DNA of 64,000 nt from positions 7,884,515 to 7,948,514 of the forward strand of contig OZ234499.1 in assembly GCA_965153455.1 (NCBI GenBank), written 5' to 3'. Shown here one piece after another: positions 11,820 to 21,970 of the stretch. Positions within the stretch are counted from its first letter, which is position 1. Each line of letters starts with the position of its first letter. The DNA comes from Sphagnum compactum. Taxonomy: Eukaryota > Bryophyta > Sphagnopsida > Sphagnales. A program made the position numbers and the translations under genes. A model generated the notes under the pieces. That model did not search any database and was not told where the DNA came from. It worked only from the letters and a program-made list of their open reading frames with translations.

Positions 11820-12600
11820 AAGAGGCCAAAACTTAATCATGATGAGATACAAGTTTTGCTAAAAGGTAGATGTTTAATTAAAACGTATAAAAGTTTTGCC
11901 AAGATATGGAAGTTTAATAAAAAAATATAGAGGTTTTGTCGAAATGTAAAATCTAGCCAAGTAGTAAAAATAATTAGCCAAGCAAATATAAATTTTTTGT
12001 TAAAAGGTAAAGGTTTAGTCAAGAAACAAAAAGGCTTTTTTGAGAAGTAAAGGTTTAGAAAAGAAAAGCTAAGGTTTTGTCAAAAGTAGAAGTTTAGTTA
12101 AGAAACAAAGAGGTTTTATTGAAAAATAAAGGTTTAATTAAAAAGAGTTAAAAAAAAATTTGGTCCAAAAATAAAGGTTTAGCCAAAAAGAAATAAAGGT
12201 TTTGCCAAACAATAAAAGTTTAACTAAGAAGAAACAAAGGATTTGTTGAAGGGTAGGGGTTTAGCCATGACTATGTAAATTTTTTGTTGAAAATAAAAGT
12301 TAGTTAAAAAATAAAGAGGTTTTGCCAATTAATAGATGTTTAACCAAAAAAAAAAAGATTTTGCTAAAGGGTCTAGATTTAGCTAGAAAAATATAAAAGT
12401 TTTGTTGAGAAATAAAGGTTTAACTAGTCAAAAAAATAGAAAGATTTTGCAAGTGGTACAATTTTAATCAAGAAAAAAAACATTTAATTACAAGATATAT
12501 AAATTTTGACAAAAAATAAAGGTGTAATTAAAGAATAGAAATGTTTTGTCAAAAAGTAAAGATGTAACCAAAGAAGAAATAAAGGTTTAGTCATGATAGA
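11820..12600 (+). repeat. Right arm: long degenerate minisatellite, unit ~40-50 bp
   Basis: At least fifteen degenerate units alternate a GGTTTTGCCAAAA-like block with an AAAGGTTTAGCCAAGAA-like block. Clear examples lie at 12040-12110, 12170-12215 and 12535-12595. Units differ by many substitutions and indels, so the array is old. It is the inverse of 9180-9440. Confidence 0.8.
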
Positions 12601-12879
12601 AAGTAAGTACACAGTGGGGTTGGTTGTAATTGATAGGTAGGGCCAAAATGTAGGTGAATAAGGTAACTAGGTCAGTTGAATAGCTAGGTGAGAGGGTAGA
12701 ATGGAGGTCAATGTTGAAAAAAAAACTGAAAAAAAATAAAAATAAAGCAAAGATTAACAACCAAAAAAACATTGACTATAGTACTATGTTGAGTACCGGA
12801 GGGTTAGGACTCTCCTTTTTCTCCATTACACAAAAACCCAAACTTGAGATTCATATCTATGAATCTAGTGCATCTCGAC

Positions 12880-13010
12880 CTTTAAAATTGGACTTCGTAG
12901 TTAATTTTTTAAAAAGGAATAATGTTCAATTTTAAAGCATTTAAATGCAAAAGGACTTTGCAGTTAATTTTCTTAAAAAGAAGTTCAATTTTAAAGCACT
13001 TAAATGCAGT
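12880..13010 (+). repeat. ~60-bp tandem duplication
   Basis: GGACTTCGTAGTTAATTTT...GTTCAATTTTAAAGCATTTAAATGCA is followed at once by GGACTTTGCAGTTAATTTT...GTTCAATTTTAAAGCACTTAAATGCA. The second copy is slightly shorter. Confidence 0.85.
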
Positions 13011-13179
13011 ATGCATGTACACAACGCATCCAAGCAAAGCATGTGTTATTAGTTTTGCTTCACAACACAAAACCCAAACTTGAATTTACACAGTAGGTGT
13101 CCAAGCCCGGACTTTTTGTTTTGGTGTGAAATTTTGCACTGTTGTGAATATTTGGAAATTTTTTGTTGCAAACTCAGGT

Positions 13180-13285
13180 ATAATTTAAGAAACCAAATTT
13201 CGATTTTTTTTCCCCCCGAAAAGATGTCTAAAATCGCCAGTTTTCTACAGATGGTACAAGTAGGTAGCCAAAAATATATATAAGC
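13180..13285 (-). repeat. Partial copy of dispersed repeat family A
   Basis: Read on the minus strand, TATTTTTGGCTACCTACTTG (about 13275-13255) followed by a CTGGCGATTTTAGAC block matches 41560-41620 and 48560-48620. The part with the palindromic core seen in other copies is missing here. Confidence 0.6.
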
Positions 13286-13397
13286 ATGTTTAAATGTTTT
13301 CACTTTCATATTTTGTTAATACAACATCACAAATTTATTGGGAAGAAAAACACACTGAGATAGATTCCAATCATGTTTTATTGCTTTTTCTTCACCA

Positions 13398-13696
13398 TAG
13401 AAAACCCAAACTTGGAATTTATTGATTAGATATTTCCACTCTGACAAAACCCAAACTTTGAGTAAGTTATTGATTTGATTCCACTACACAAAACCCAAAC
13501 TTGAGTTTAATATCACATGAGAAATAGAAAACCCAAACTTGAATTTATTGATTAAATGTTTCCACAACACAAACCCAATTTACTTGAGTAAATTATTGAT
13601 TTGATTCCACTACACAAAACCCAATTTACTTTGAGTAAATTATTGATTTGAAACCACTACACAAAACCCAAACTTGAGTTTAATATCACATGAGGA
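13398..13696 (+). repeat. Higher-order tandem repeat with ACCCAAACTTGA motif
   Basis: Two long units (about 13398-13524 and 13525-13696) each start with TAGAAAACCCAAACTTG...ATTTATTGATTA, and end with CTACACAAAACCCAAACTTG then AGTTTAATATCACATGAG. Inside, AAACCCAAACTT or AAACCCAATTTACTT recurs every 50-60 bp, followed by GAGTAAATTATTGATTTGA. The second unit contains one extra sub-repeat. It ends about 350 bp downstream of the desiccation-related gene's stop, so it may lie in its 3' transcribed region. Isolated motif copies occur at about 12826 and 13070. Confidence 0.85.
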
Positions 13697-14043
13697 ATAG
13701 ATGACACCTGAATAGTAGGCCCCAACATTATTTGTCACACGCCACATGTATATACAAAAATTAAACACGGAGAGATTGATCTCATTCATTCCAACTTGAA
13801 ATTGCTGAGAATTAGTTGAAATTGGGAAGTTCAATAAGTTTTGCTTACAGCTGGTCAGAGATGACAGTAGACATATTTTGTAGAACAAGTGTAGCAGAAC
13901 AACATGATCTGTACAGTGCAGCATAATGTTCAAAGTCCAATTGATGCTTATTATGTCCCAAGTCTTCATGATCATGACTTTAGATAGTTCAAGGCAATTG
14001 TGCCATTTCCACCTTTGGGATAGAAGCCACCAGGCTTGGAAGC

Positions 14044-15585
14044 TTAGCCTGTGCCATAGACTGTATCCAACACCTGCTCTCCAGTGCGTGCATAGGAATA
14101 GGAGTAGTTGTTTGCGGACAAGACGTTGCCGGTCACTAATCCATCTGAGCCTTCCCACTTGGGTACCTCCAAGCCTTCATCCACAAAAGCATGACTGAGA
14201 TTGTTCCTCAATTGTGAGATCTTGTCGCTGAATTCTGCAACTGTGTAATTGTATGGCTTCACCATCTCATCTTTGTACTTGTACAGAAGAGTCCGGATCA
14301 CTGCGTCTTGACCTGCCTCCACGCCCAGTAATCCTGCAACCAACTGTCATCATCGCCGCCGATGGCCCGTGACCCCCATATTTCATAATTAGTTCATCAT
14401 CATCATCATCACATGTACTTCAGAGTCCCAGTTTTTTTATTTTCCCCCCCCTCAATTTTACGATCTAGCCACAGTGGCAACCATCCACAAGAGAAAGAGC
14501 CTTGAAATTTGGCTACTGCAGGTCAGAGAGGACAATAGACATTTTCTAGAATCCTGACGACCTCCTCCAAGAACCCAATGTCTAAATATGGTGACTTCCA
14601 TGTTTTTCTCCTCAGGATGTGACTACGTGAAAGGCATCTGAAAGAAATCTTGCGACAGTATTAAAAACTAATAAAAAAATGTTGGGTAGATGCAAAATTT
14701 GAGGGACAAGAGTTATAAATTAAGGCTCGTCGGCTTGCTTACCGCCTTAGCTCCTTCTCCCTTCAAGAGGGGAATAGTACCAACGTAGCCAGTCAAGCCA
14801 ACGTAAGGGATGGTGTAGATGGAAATGAGATAGTTCAAGCTGTTGATGTATGGGTTGAAAGGAGGGTTCAACTTCTCTCCGAATGCATTGTCCATTAGAT
14901 TCGCCCATGTTGCAGTGCTCAAATCCAGCTGCACTCGGGGGAAGTAGTATGGTCCCAAAGCTTTCTGAATTGCACTGCAGTTGAATTACAACAACCCCAA
15001 TTTTTTACAAACTAAAAATATCAAGTTCTCATGTATTCTAGTTCACATGTATGTGTACATTAATCCCAGCTACTAGTCTACATGCACACTGTGATCAAAT
15101 TGCAGTTAGGTTATACTTTGGGCAATTTTCCAACAAGCCTTCTTATACACTTGGCGAGTAGTAGCTGCAAACTCATCATTTGATGCTTGAATGATCCTTT
15201 TACTGAATGAAGTACTTACAGAATCTGCATAGGAAATGGTTATTATGTACCTTAAGTGGCCAACTTCCTGAAGACCCAACTGGATGACAATGTCTTGCGT
15301 GAAATTATCCAGATTTGCTTTCTGTACCCCAATGGGTTCAGGGCCTCCCTGAGGCAAGTAAGGGGCGATCTTGTCCAATCCATAACCGTAGGCCGCCCAC
15401 AGGAAGTACTCGGCCTCAAGATACTCTAAGTTGAGAGGGAGTTGGATATGTTCCAAGTCGCTCACAGTGAAATTCTTGTGTTTCCATGCATCTGTGCATC
15501 TGGGTACTAGTGCAAGTCCAAGCAACAGAAGGCTTGCAGCTGACAAAACACGACAGAAGCTGGATCTACTATTCATGGGAGCCAT
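14044..15585 (-). CDS. Desiccation-related protein PCC13-62-like (ferritin-like domain), secreted
   Basis: Three exons on the minus strand: 15585-15251, 14974-14743 and 14343-14044, with introns of 276 and 399 bp (first junction phase 2, second phase 0). They give about 288 residues, close to the usual 290-320. The ATG at 15585 starts a signal peptide (basic n-region, then AASLLLLGLALV, cleavage expected after CTDA at about residue 33). The mature part is a ferritin-like fold: LNLEYLEAEYF (52-61) and QEVGHL (106-111) carry the Glu/His positions of the first helix pair. Exon 2 carries YYFPRVQLDLS and NPYINSLNYLISIYTIPYVG. Exon 3 carries AGLLGVEAGQDAVIRTLLY. Homologues accumulate in drying resurrection-plant leaves and in cell walls or vacuoles; their biochemical activity is not settled. 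Residue 112, encoded across intron 1, comes out as Ser where relatives often have Arg, so the exact acceptor at 14975 could be off slightly. No in-frame lesion is seen. Confidence 0.93.
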
Positions 15586-16449
15586 ATTGTAGGCGTACTG
15601 ATCTCAACAAAGATTGTAATTAGTAGCTGAACAAGTCTAGCATATAATTAAAGGAACTTCCAAGTACAGCTCGACTCCAGCGCACTAGCCAGATCTATCA
15701 CTTCTCACGGGCAACAGCTAATTGAGAGATCCTGCAATCTTGTAGAGAACACCTAAGTCAGTAGTGCTTATATGTTATACTGAAACGGTCCTGATCAACT
15801 TTCCTGCACACATCAGATTAGAAAAAGGAAACAGGAGATTAATGCAGATCTTGTGGTGGCTAGTGCAACCACATGAACCAAACAAGCTAGTTGTGATGTT
15901 GCAGTTGCTTCCATAATAATGTTGCATGCACACTGCAAAGCACACATGCCATCAGTATATGCAACCAGCTTGTCAGCTCTATGACCTCATGATCAGTCGG
16001 CTGCTGGCACTGTAGCTGCTACTCTCTCGACAACAAACCCAACTGACAGAAAGTTGGAAACCAGTACTACCTAAACTGTATCCAATTCTCTCTCTTGAGC
16101 ACTTGACACGGGTACTCACTCACAAACCGCATTGCAAATTGGGTTCTCTAATTTAAGACCTAAACACGCATCAACACAGGAATGCAACCAGCTCACTGCT
16201 CTAATTATTTCTCCCTTTTTTGGGGTTGGGTTGATTTATCAACAACTATTCTCTAGACTACTTTATATTTTAGACTCGTGGACTTTTTAACTGATCTGTC
16301 TGTATATACAAACAAGGGTTATAATATTAGTATACTAATGTACTTGTACTGAAGGTGTTGAAGAGGCTTGTGTCTAGGTGTGCAGAAAAAATGTTATGGC
16401 CAATGAAATTGCTGTCCATATGGCACCGATTTGAATTTTTTTTGTTTGC
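15586..16449. other. Upstream region of the desiccation-related gene
   Basis: No coding sequence. It must contain the promoter and leader of the minus-strand gene ending at 15585. A weak TATA-like ATTATATG (minus strand, 15642-15649) lies about 60 bp from the ATG. I saw no clear cluster of drought or ABA elements by eye. Confidence 0.4.
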
Positions 16450-17060
16450 CTTGTTTGAGTGAACTAACAGTTGAATGTGTGATAAGGTATGGTAGGTTTG
16501 TGAGAATTTCGAAAAGATCAATTGGACATTGTAGGAAGGGACCCTTATTCTCAATGTTTAGAACAATAGGGTCGTGTGTAAGCATGAAGATTTATTTTTT
16601 TCCAGGCCAATGGTCAGATCATTGGATTTGGTGATCTGAAATTCTTAGTTATCGAGAGTGAGCTAACAATTGAATGTGTAATATGGTTTGGTAGGATTGT
16701 GAGAATTTCAAAGGATCAATGGAAACTGTAGAAAGGGACCTTTATTTTTAATGTTTAGAACAATTGTAAGGTTGTGTGTAAGCATGAAGATTTTCTTTTT
16801 TCAGGCCAATGGTCGGATTGTTGGATTTGGTGGTCTGAATTTGTTTTTCTTAGTTATCTAGAGTTAACTTACAATTGAATATGTAATATATTTTTGGTAG
16901 GTTTGTGAGAATTTCAAAGGATCCATGGAAATAATAGAAAGGGATCATTATTTTCAATGTTTAGAACAATAGGGTTGTGTGTGAGCATGAGATTTTTTTT
17001 TTTCCCCCAGGCCAATGGGATGTTGGATTTGGTGGTCTGAATTTGTTTTGTTAGTTATCG
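16450..17060 (+). repeat. Three tandem copies of a ~200-bp repeat
   Basis: Units begin near 16450, 16650 and 16855. Each contains CTAACAGTTGAATGTGT (or CAATTGAAT), GGTAGGTTTGTGAGAATTTC, AGGGACC, CAATGTTTAGAACAAT, GTTGTGTGTAAGCATGA, CAGGCCAATGG and GGATTTGGTGGTCTGAA. Adjacent units differ by roughly 10-15% with small indels. No further units flank them, so this is a short local array and not a satellite block. Confidence 0.92.
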
Positions 17061-20000
17061 GGTCCAGTTCAATGTGTAGGGAACAGCTACTTATCTACAG
17101 GCAAGGTTAATCAAGCACATTACTTGTGGAGCTTGTTATGATAACTGGACCAACTCAGTTATATGCGGCAAATAGGGACTGCAAAAAGATTGGATAAAAC
17201 AGCAGCACCTATGCCAACACTCCTCATGTCCGCAATGCAGCAGAGTGCATGGCAAGACAGACCACCACGTATGGGACAGTTTCAATAAATGCACAGCCTT
17301 GAGGGCACTATCTTTGGGGGGTTTGCTTTGGGTGAAGTCTCCAGAAAGAATTCCTTTGTTGTTGTTGTTCCTTTGCATAGGGTTCTTTTCATTAATTTTG
17401 GTTGATAGTTTGCTTTCATTTTTTCTTTGGGTTGTGTCTACTCGTGCTCACATTTGCTTTGTACTTCTGATGGATGGGGTCCTTGATTTTTTATATAAAG
17501 GTTTTTCCTTTTTTGGGAAGGAGGAGGGGTGGGAGTTTTCGGTTAGTCCTTTTATAGGGTTTACAAGTGGGTAGCTCCCTGTGCTGGCTTTTTAATTAGG
17601 AGTTATATGGTAGGGATATTTTTATTGAGTAGGAAGAGTTAATGGGAGGGATCAGTGATTTTTATTTTATTTTTTTGTGTTAGAATTTCTCCATTTATTG
17701 AAAAAATATTTTTGACAAAGAATAATCTGTCACATATTCCCTTTTTATTTTTATTTTTCAAAAAATGAAAATAATTGAAACAATCATCAAATTTTATCAC
17801 AACTTGCCTGCAACATTGAAGGGTGTCTTAAGATTTGTTTACTTTCATATTTTGAATAAATTGCCAAACTTGGCTAAAACATTCTTATGGAGGATTACCA
17901 CTTTGAGCAGCACCACAAAATTGAACCAAAAAAAAAGCATTGTTTTGGCAGGAATACATATTTTTTGGGAAGGAAAACTTTTTAGTTTGGGCAACTTGTG
18001 GAGTTTCTGAAAGAAGAACATTGGTTAAGAAATTAAGAGCAGTTCAGTCTAAACTGTAGACAAACAATTGGCCCCTTTTAACTTTCAGTCTGGACTTTAG
18101 ATCAACATTGACCCAATTTACATGCATATGTGTAGGTTAAGGCCTCACTTGTGGGCCTTATTGGATGTAAAACCAGAGGTGAAAGAGCTATGAATAAAGT
18201 GGATGGACCCAGTGGCCCCATTCATGTGAATAAAGTGGATTCTTTTTTTAATTTTGTCATAACAAGTTCTAATTTTTTATTTGGACTTGAGCTCACACCT
18301 TTTTGTTGGAATCAACACAAGAATTAGACCACGAACCTAGCCTTTTCCTTGGTTCAAACTTGAAATCGTAAAATATAGTCTTCAAAAGAAGAGCAAGTTG
18401 TTTTAAGTAAGCAAGTTGATTTTTTTATGAAAAGATGACAAATATGTTCATCTTAAATATTTAATTTTAATTAGTTGTGAAACTCCATACCTATATTGAC
18501 CTTGGTTTTATTTTGTTACAATATCTAGCATAGTGGAATGTGGAATGTGTAATGTGTACATGAAACCAAACTTGAGCTTGTATTGGGCCTGAGGTTCTTG
18601 AATTTGAAATAAATGTCAAAATCAAATCTGCATGGTTAAAAAATGAAAAGAACTGGGTTCAAACCCATACCCAAAAAACCCTCCAATTTGTTTTAAAGAA
18701 TAAAAGCTGTGACCAAAGGTTCTCTTTAAAAAGAAAAATCACACAACATTGATAATTACATATAGGGTAAAGCTTGAGGTTATGGGGCTTTACCAAGCAT
18801 AAACACTTGTTTTAAAAATTTCAATGATACTCACCAAGTACATGATGAATATATAATGGGAAAAGATAGAAAAAAATGCAATGCATTTCAAAAAATGGAA
18901 CACCCACCAGAGTGATGCCTTCTCCCTACATTTTCAAAATGCCCCGCGAGCATAATCAGCTTTTGAAAAAATACATTGGGTAAGGTACCCTCAAATTACA
19001 CCAAAAACAATTAGCACGGGTCTTCACTTTGATTTAGGATTGCATGCACAAACAAGGGAAACACCTCTTTTTTCAGAAGGAATGTTGCACAATATAAGGG
19101 TCTTCCTCTAAAACTAAAAACATTCAACCAAGGTTTTTTGTATGGTGAAAAACATTCAAGTTGTTATGGGTAGGTGCATAGTGCACACCAATGTTGGGTG
19201 GTTCATTGATTTTTCAAAGAACAGCTGGTCCCTAGTATTTCCAAAAACCCAAAATCAAAGAATGGGCTAATTCTGTTTTCCATTTTGATGCATTTGTTGA
19301 TTGAATTTTGCTCTCAGAATTGGATGAATTCTGAGCGCTTATGGATGATAGTTCACGAGGGAAAGATACTATAATTCATGAGTCATAAGTTCAGCAAGCA
19401 TGTTGCATGGATGGAGTTGTCGCTACTGGATTTGGGCGTTGGATGGGACTGTGAATTCTCAAAACGGGATTCTGAAGTTGGAAATTGAGAATGCTAAGAA
19501 AAGATCTCATCTAAGGCCTAAGGTAAATTGCAACTCCCCATTTCCAACTAAAAAACTCTCTTTTTATTTCTATTTGTATTTTGAGGGATCTCCCCCAGCA
19601 GAAGATCCCTAGGGAGTTATGTGGTAGGGGAGATCCTGCTATATTTCTACTTTCCCATGTTCCCACGGAATTTTTTTGATGATATGGGTCGGGAAAATTT
19701 CAAAACACAAGGAGGAAAGGGACAGATCAGGAAAATTCAAAAAACAAGAAGGAAATAATGGATGGAAGAAAAAGAAGAATTTTTTTTGAATGTATGTGAA
19801 GGTTCCCATACTCGCGTGTTCTCCATCGGTCAGGAACGCCCTCAGGCTACCACCCTTGTGCGACCCTCCCACAGGAGAACCCACTCGTATGGGAACCTCC
19901 CCTACAACTTAAAATGTCTGTGTTACTAATGTTCAGTGTTCAATGCAAATTTGCTATTCAAGTTGTTGCTACTTTTGTTGCTCAAGCTGTTGCTGCTACA

Positions 20001-20393
20001 AACTAGTTTTCAGTGACTTGGATGTTTCCAATTTCTAAGATTTCCTTTCAAGTCTAGAGTTTTCAAACTTTCACTAGTGTTTTGCTGGGTTCTGTTGGGT
20101 TTGGCTTTGTCAGGATTCACTTTGTTGGGTTTTGTTTTTATAAACTACAACTTAGTTTGAATTTTTTTTCCATCAAGTTTGTTTATTGATCCTTATTTTT
20201 CAATTGTTTCTTTTCAAGTTTAGGGTTTAGATTTCCCTGTGTTTGAATTTCCAATATTTGCAATTTGTCGTCATGCTTCCAAGGAACATGGGCCCAATTC
20301 TACAAGTGCCCAATTCTTCAAGGTGAAGCAGGTTCATCAAGTCCTCTTGAATTTTCAGAATCTAATTCCCCACCTTTTGCTTTTATATCTTAA
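17061..20393. other. Gene-free stretch
   Basis: No recognisable gene. Several open frames of 60-110 codons are present (for example at 17245-17574 and 17765-18010), but none shows a family motif, splice context or codon pattern that would support it. Confidence 0.5.
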
Positions 20394-20760
20394 GATGGTA
20401 GAGCTAAACAAGTTGTGTTTGATTCTGCATGTGAAGGAAAAGAAAAGAAGAGGAGGAAGTTGTATGAGGGAGCCTAAAAATTCCAAGATGTTTCCATCAT
20501 TTGTGTACCTTGGGTAGAATCTATTTTGGATGAAAAGGGTCATGTGCCATAAGTCTAATGCAAGATTTGCACATTTGTCCAAAGGAAAGATAAACTGTTG
20601 GTTCCAAAGCTTGACAGCTTACTAAAACACCAAAACCGTTGGAAAGTTAAATTCTCCATGTCCGGTAAAGATGCTAGGAATGAAGCCCAAAGATAAGAGG
20701 GGAAATCTATTTGAAAGCAACGGAGGAAATTATTTAAGATAGAAACCAAGGGCTTCTGTT
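20394..20760 (+). pseudogene. Decayed N-terminal part of an hAT/DUF4371-type transposase
   Basis: Translating from 20394 gives DGRAKQVVFDSACEGKEKKR, a stop, VPWVESILDEKGHV, two stops close together, CKICTFVQRKDKLL, VPKLDSLLKHQNRWKV, MSGKDARNEAQ and more stops. The layout (Trp-Val/Ala-Glu...Asp-Lys-Gly, then Cys-x2-Cys and a downstream Leu-x-Lys-His) is that of the BED-like zinc-binding start of plant hAT transposases of the DUF4371 group. At least four in-frame stops make it dead. I found no matching catalytic part close by. Recognition is from memory of the family's pattern. Confidence 0.6.
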
Positions 20761-20914
20761 CAGGAATTTCTTTGCCACAGTGGTGATTTGTTCTTTGAAA
20801 AGATGATTTTCAAGTTTTCTATTTGTGAGATCTCAGAATTGTTTTTCAGAACTGCCAGATTTTTGTACATAAGTTCGAATAGTGTAGCAAACAATATAGA
20901 ATGATGGTTTTAGA

Positions 20915-21010
20915 AAAGCTTTCAATCTATTTTTGGAGTCATATTTGGTTTAATTGTCTGATGGATGATTGCCACTTCAGCTACATTACAAGATCGGGAA
21001 AAAAAACTCT
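20915..21010 (-). repeat. Copy of dispersed repeat family A
   Basis: The plus-strand block CATATTTGGTTTAATTGTCT, then GATGATTGCCACTTCAGCTACA and TACAAGATC, matches the reverse complement of 41455-41515 (GATTTTGTGATGTAGCC..., then TTAGCCAAATTTGGTTACA). The inner half of the repeat is not evident. Confidence 0.55.
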
Positions 21011-21509
21011 GATACAAACACATAAAAATTTCAAAACATATAAAGATGTGTTCTCGCTGCTGGTCTATTGGATTTGGACTATCATCACAATCACATTTTA
21101 TCCAGATACTTGGAATGCATAACCATGAAACAGTTGCAACAAATTAAAACCTGGCATCAGGCTTGATACAAAATACATGACAAGTTCCCACAGCCCAACA
21201 GGAAAAGGTTTTTGCAAATTTTTGAATGTATTGGATTTCAGGAAACCTCTCTAATTATGCCTGGAACAACACTCCTTTTTTGTGAAAGGTGCATCGGTTT
21301 AGGAGCTTCTTTTCAACAGGAAATGTTAGGTTTGAAATTATCTGATGGAGGCCTTGTAACAGCTTTAATTTGATGCAGATCTTGCTCTCATTAGTTTATT
21401 CAATCCTCAAAAGTCATCCATAATTCAGGTGTTTTGACAAGTGAGTTTTTTCGAAAAATTGCCCCATAGAACCGTCCGTATCTGGGAGGAAAAAAGTTTG
21501 AAGTTGCCA

Positions 21510-21970
21510 TGTTTAGATCACCTCTATTTTCCCATGACATTCTCAATCGTACTCCTCATAGAACTTCATCCTTGCAGCATGTTCTTTCATTTTAAACTTT
21601 GAAAACATAATCTACTCTTCCAGCTCTTTGCAATTTATCTCCCAACTCCCACATTTCTCTTTCTGAATAGAAGTAACTTCCTCCAGCTTCCTATAGTATT
21701 TTCAATCATACTCTCGAAACAACTTCATCTTGGCATCATGCTATTCTTTCACTGTGTACTTTGCAAGCAAAACTTGCTCTTCCAAGCCCTGCAACGCTCC
21801 CTGAATGTCCAACTGCGAATGACATACTAAATCTCGAACTACAACATCACTCCCCCACATGTTCTGAACTTGAAGTATGTGACAGTAGCTTAAGTTCCAT
21901 TGATATCCTATTGACAGGACTACATATCTTATCTGTTGGCTGGCTTTCTCGGTGCTCCATCTCTTCAATC
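21510..21970 (-). pseudogene. Degenerate coding-like repeat, charged and helical; function unknown
   Basis: On the minus strand one frame reads LQGLEEQVLLAKYTVKE, stop, HDAKMKLFREYD, stop, KYYRKLEEVTSIQKEKC, CKELEE, stop, FKMKEHAARMKFYEEYD. The pieces repeat with a period of about 160 bp (KMKLFREYD and RMKFYEEYD; GLEEQVLLAKYTVKE and KELEE-IMFSKFKMKE). This looks like the remains of a coiled-coil protein made of about 53-residue repeats, interrupted by stops. I do not recognise the family. Confidence 0.4.
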
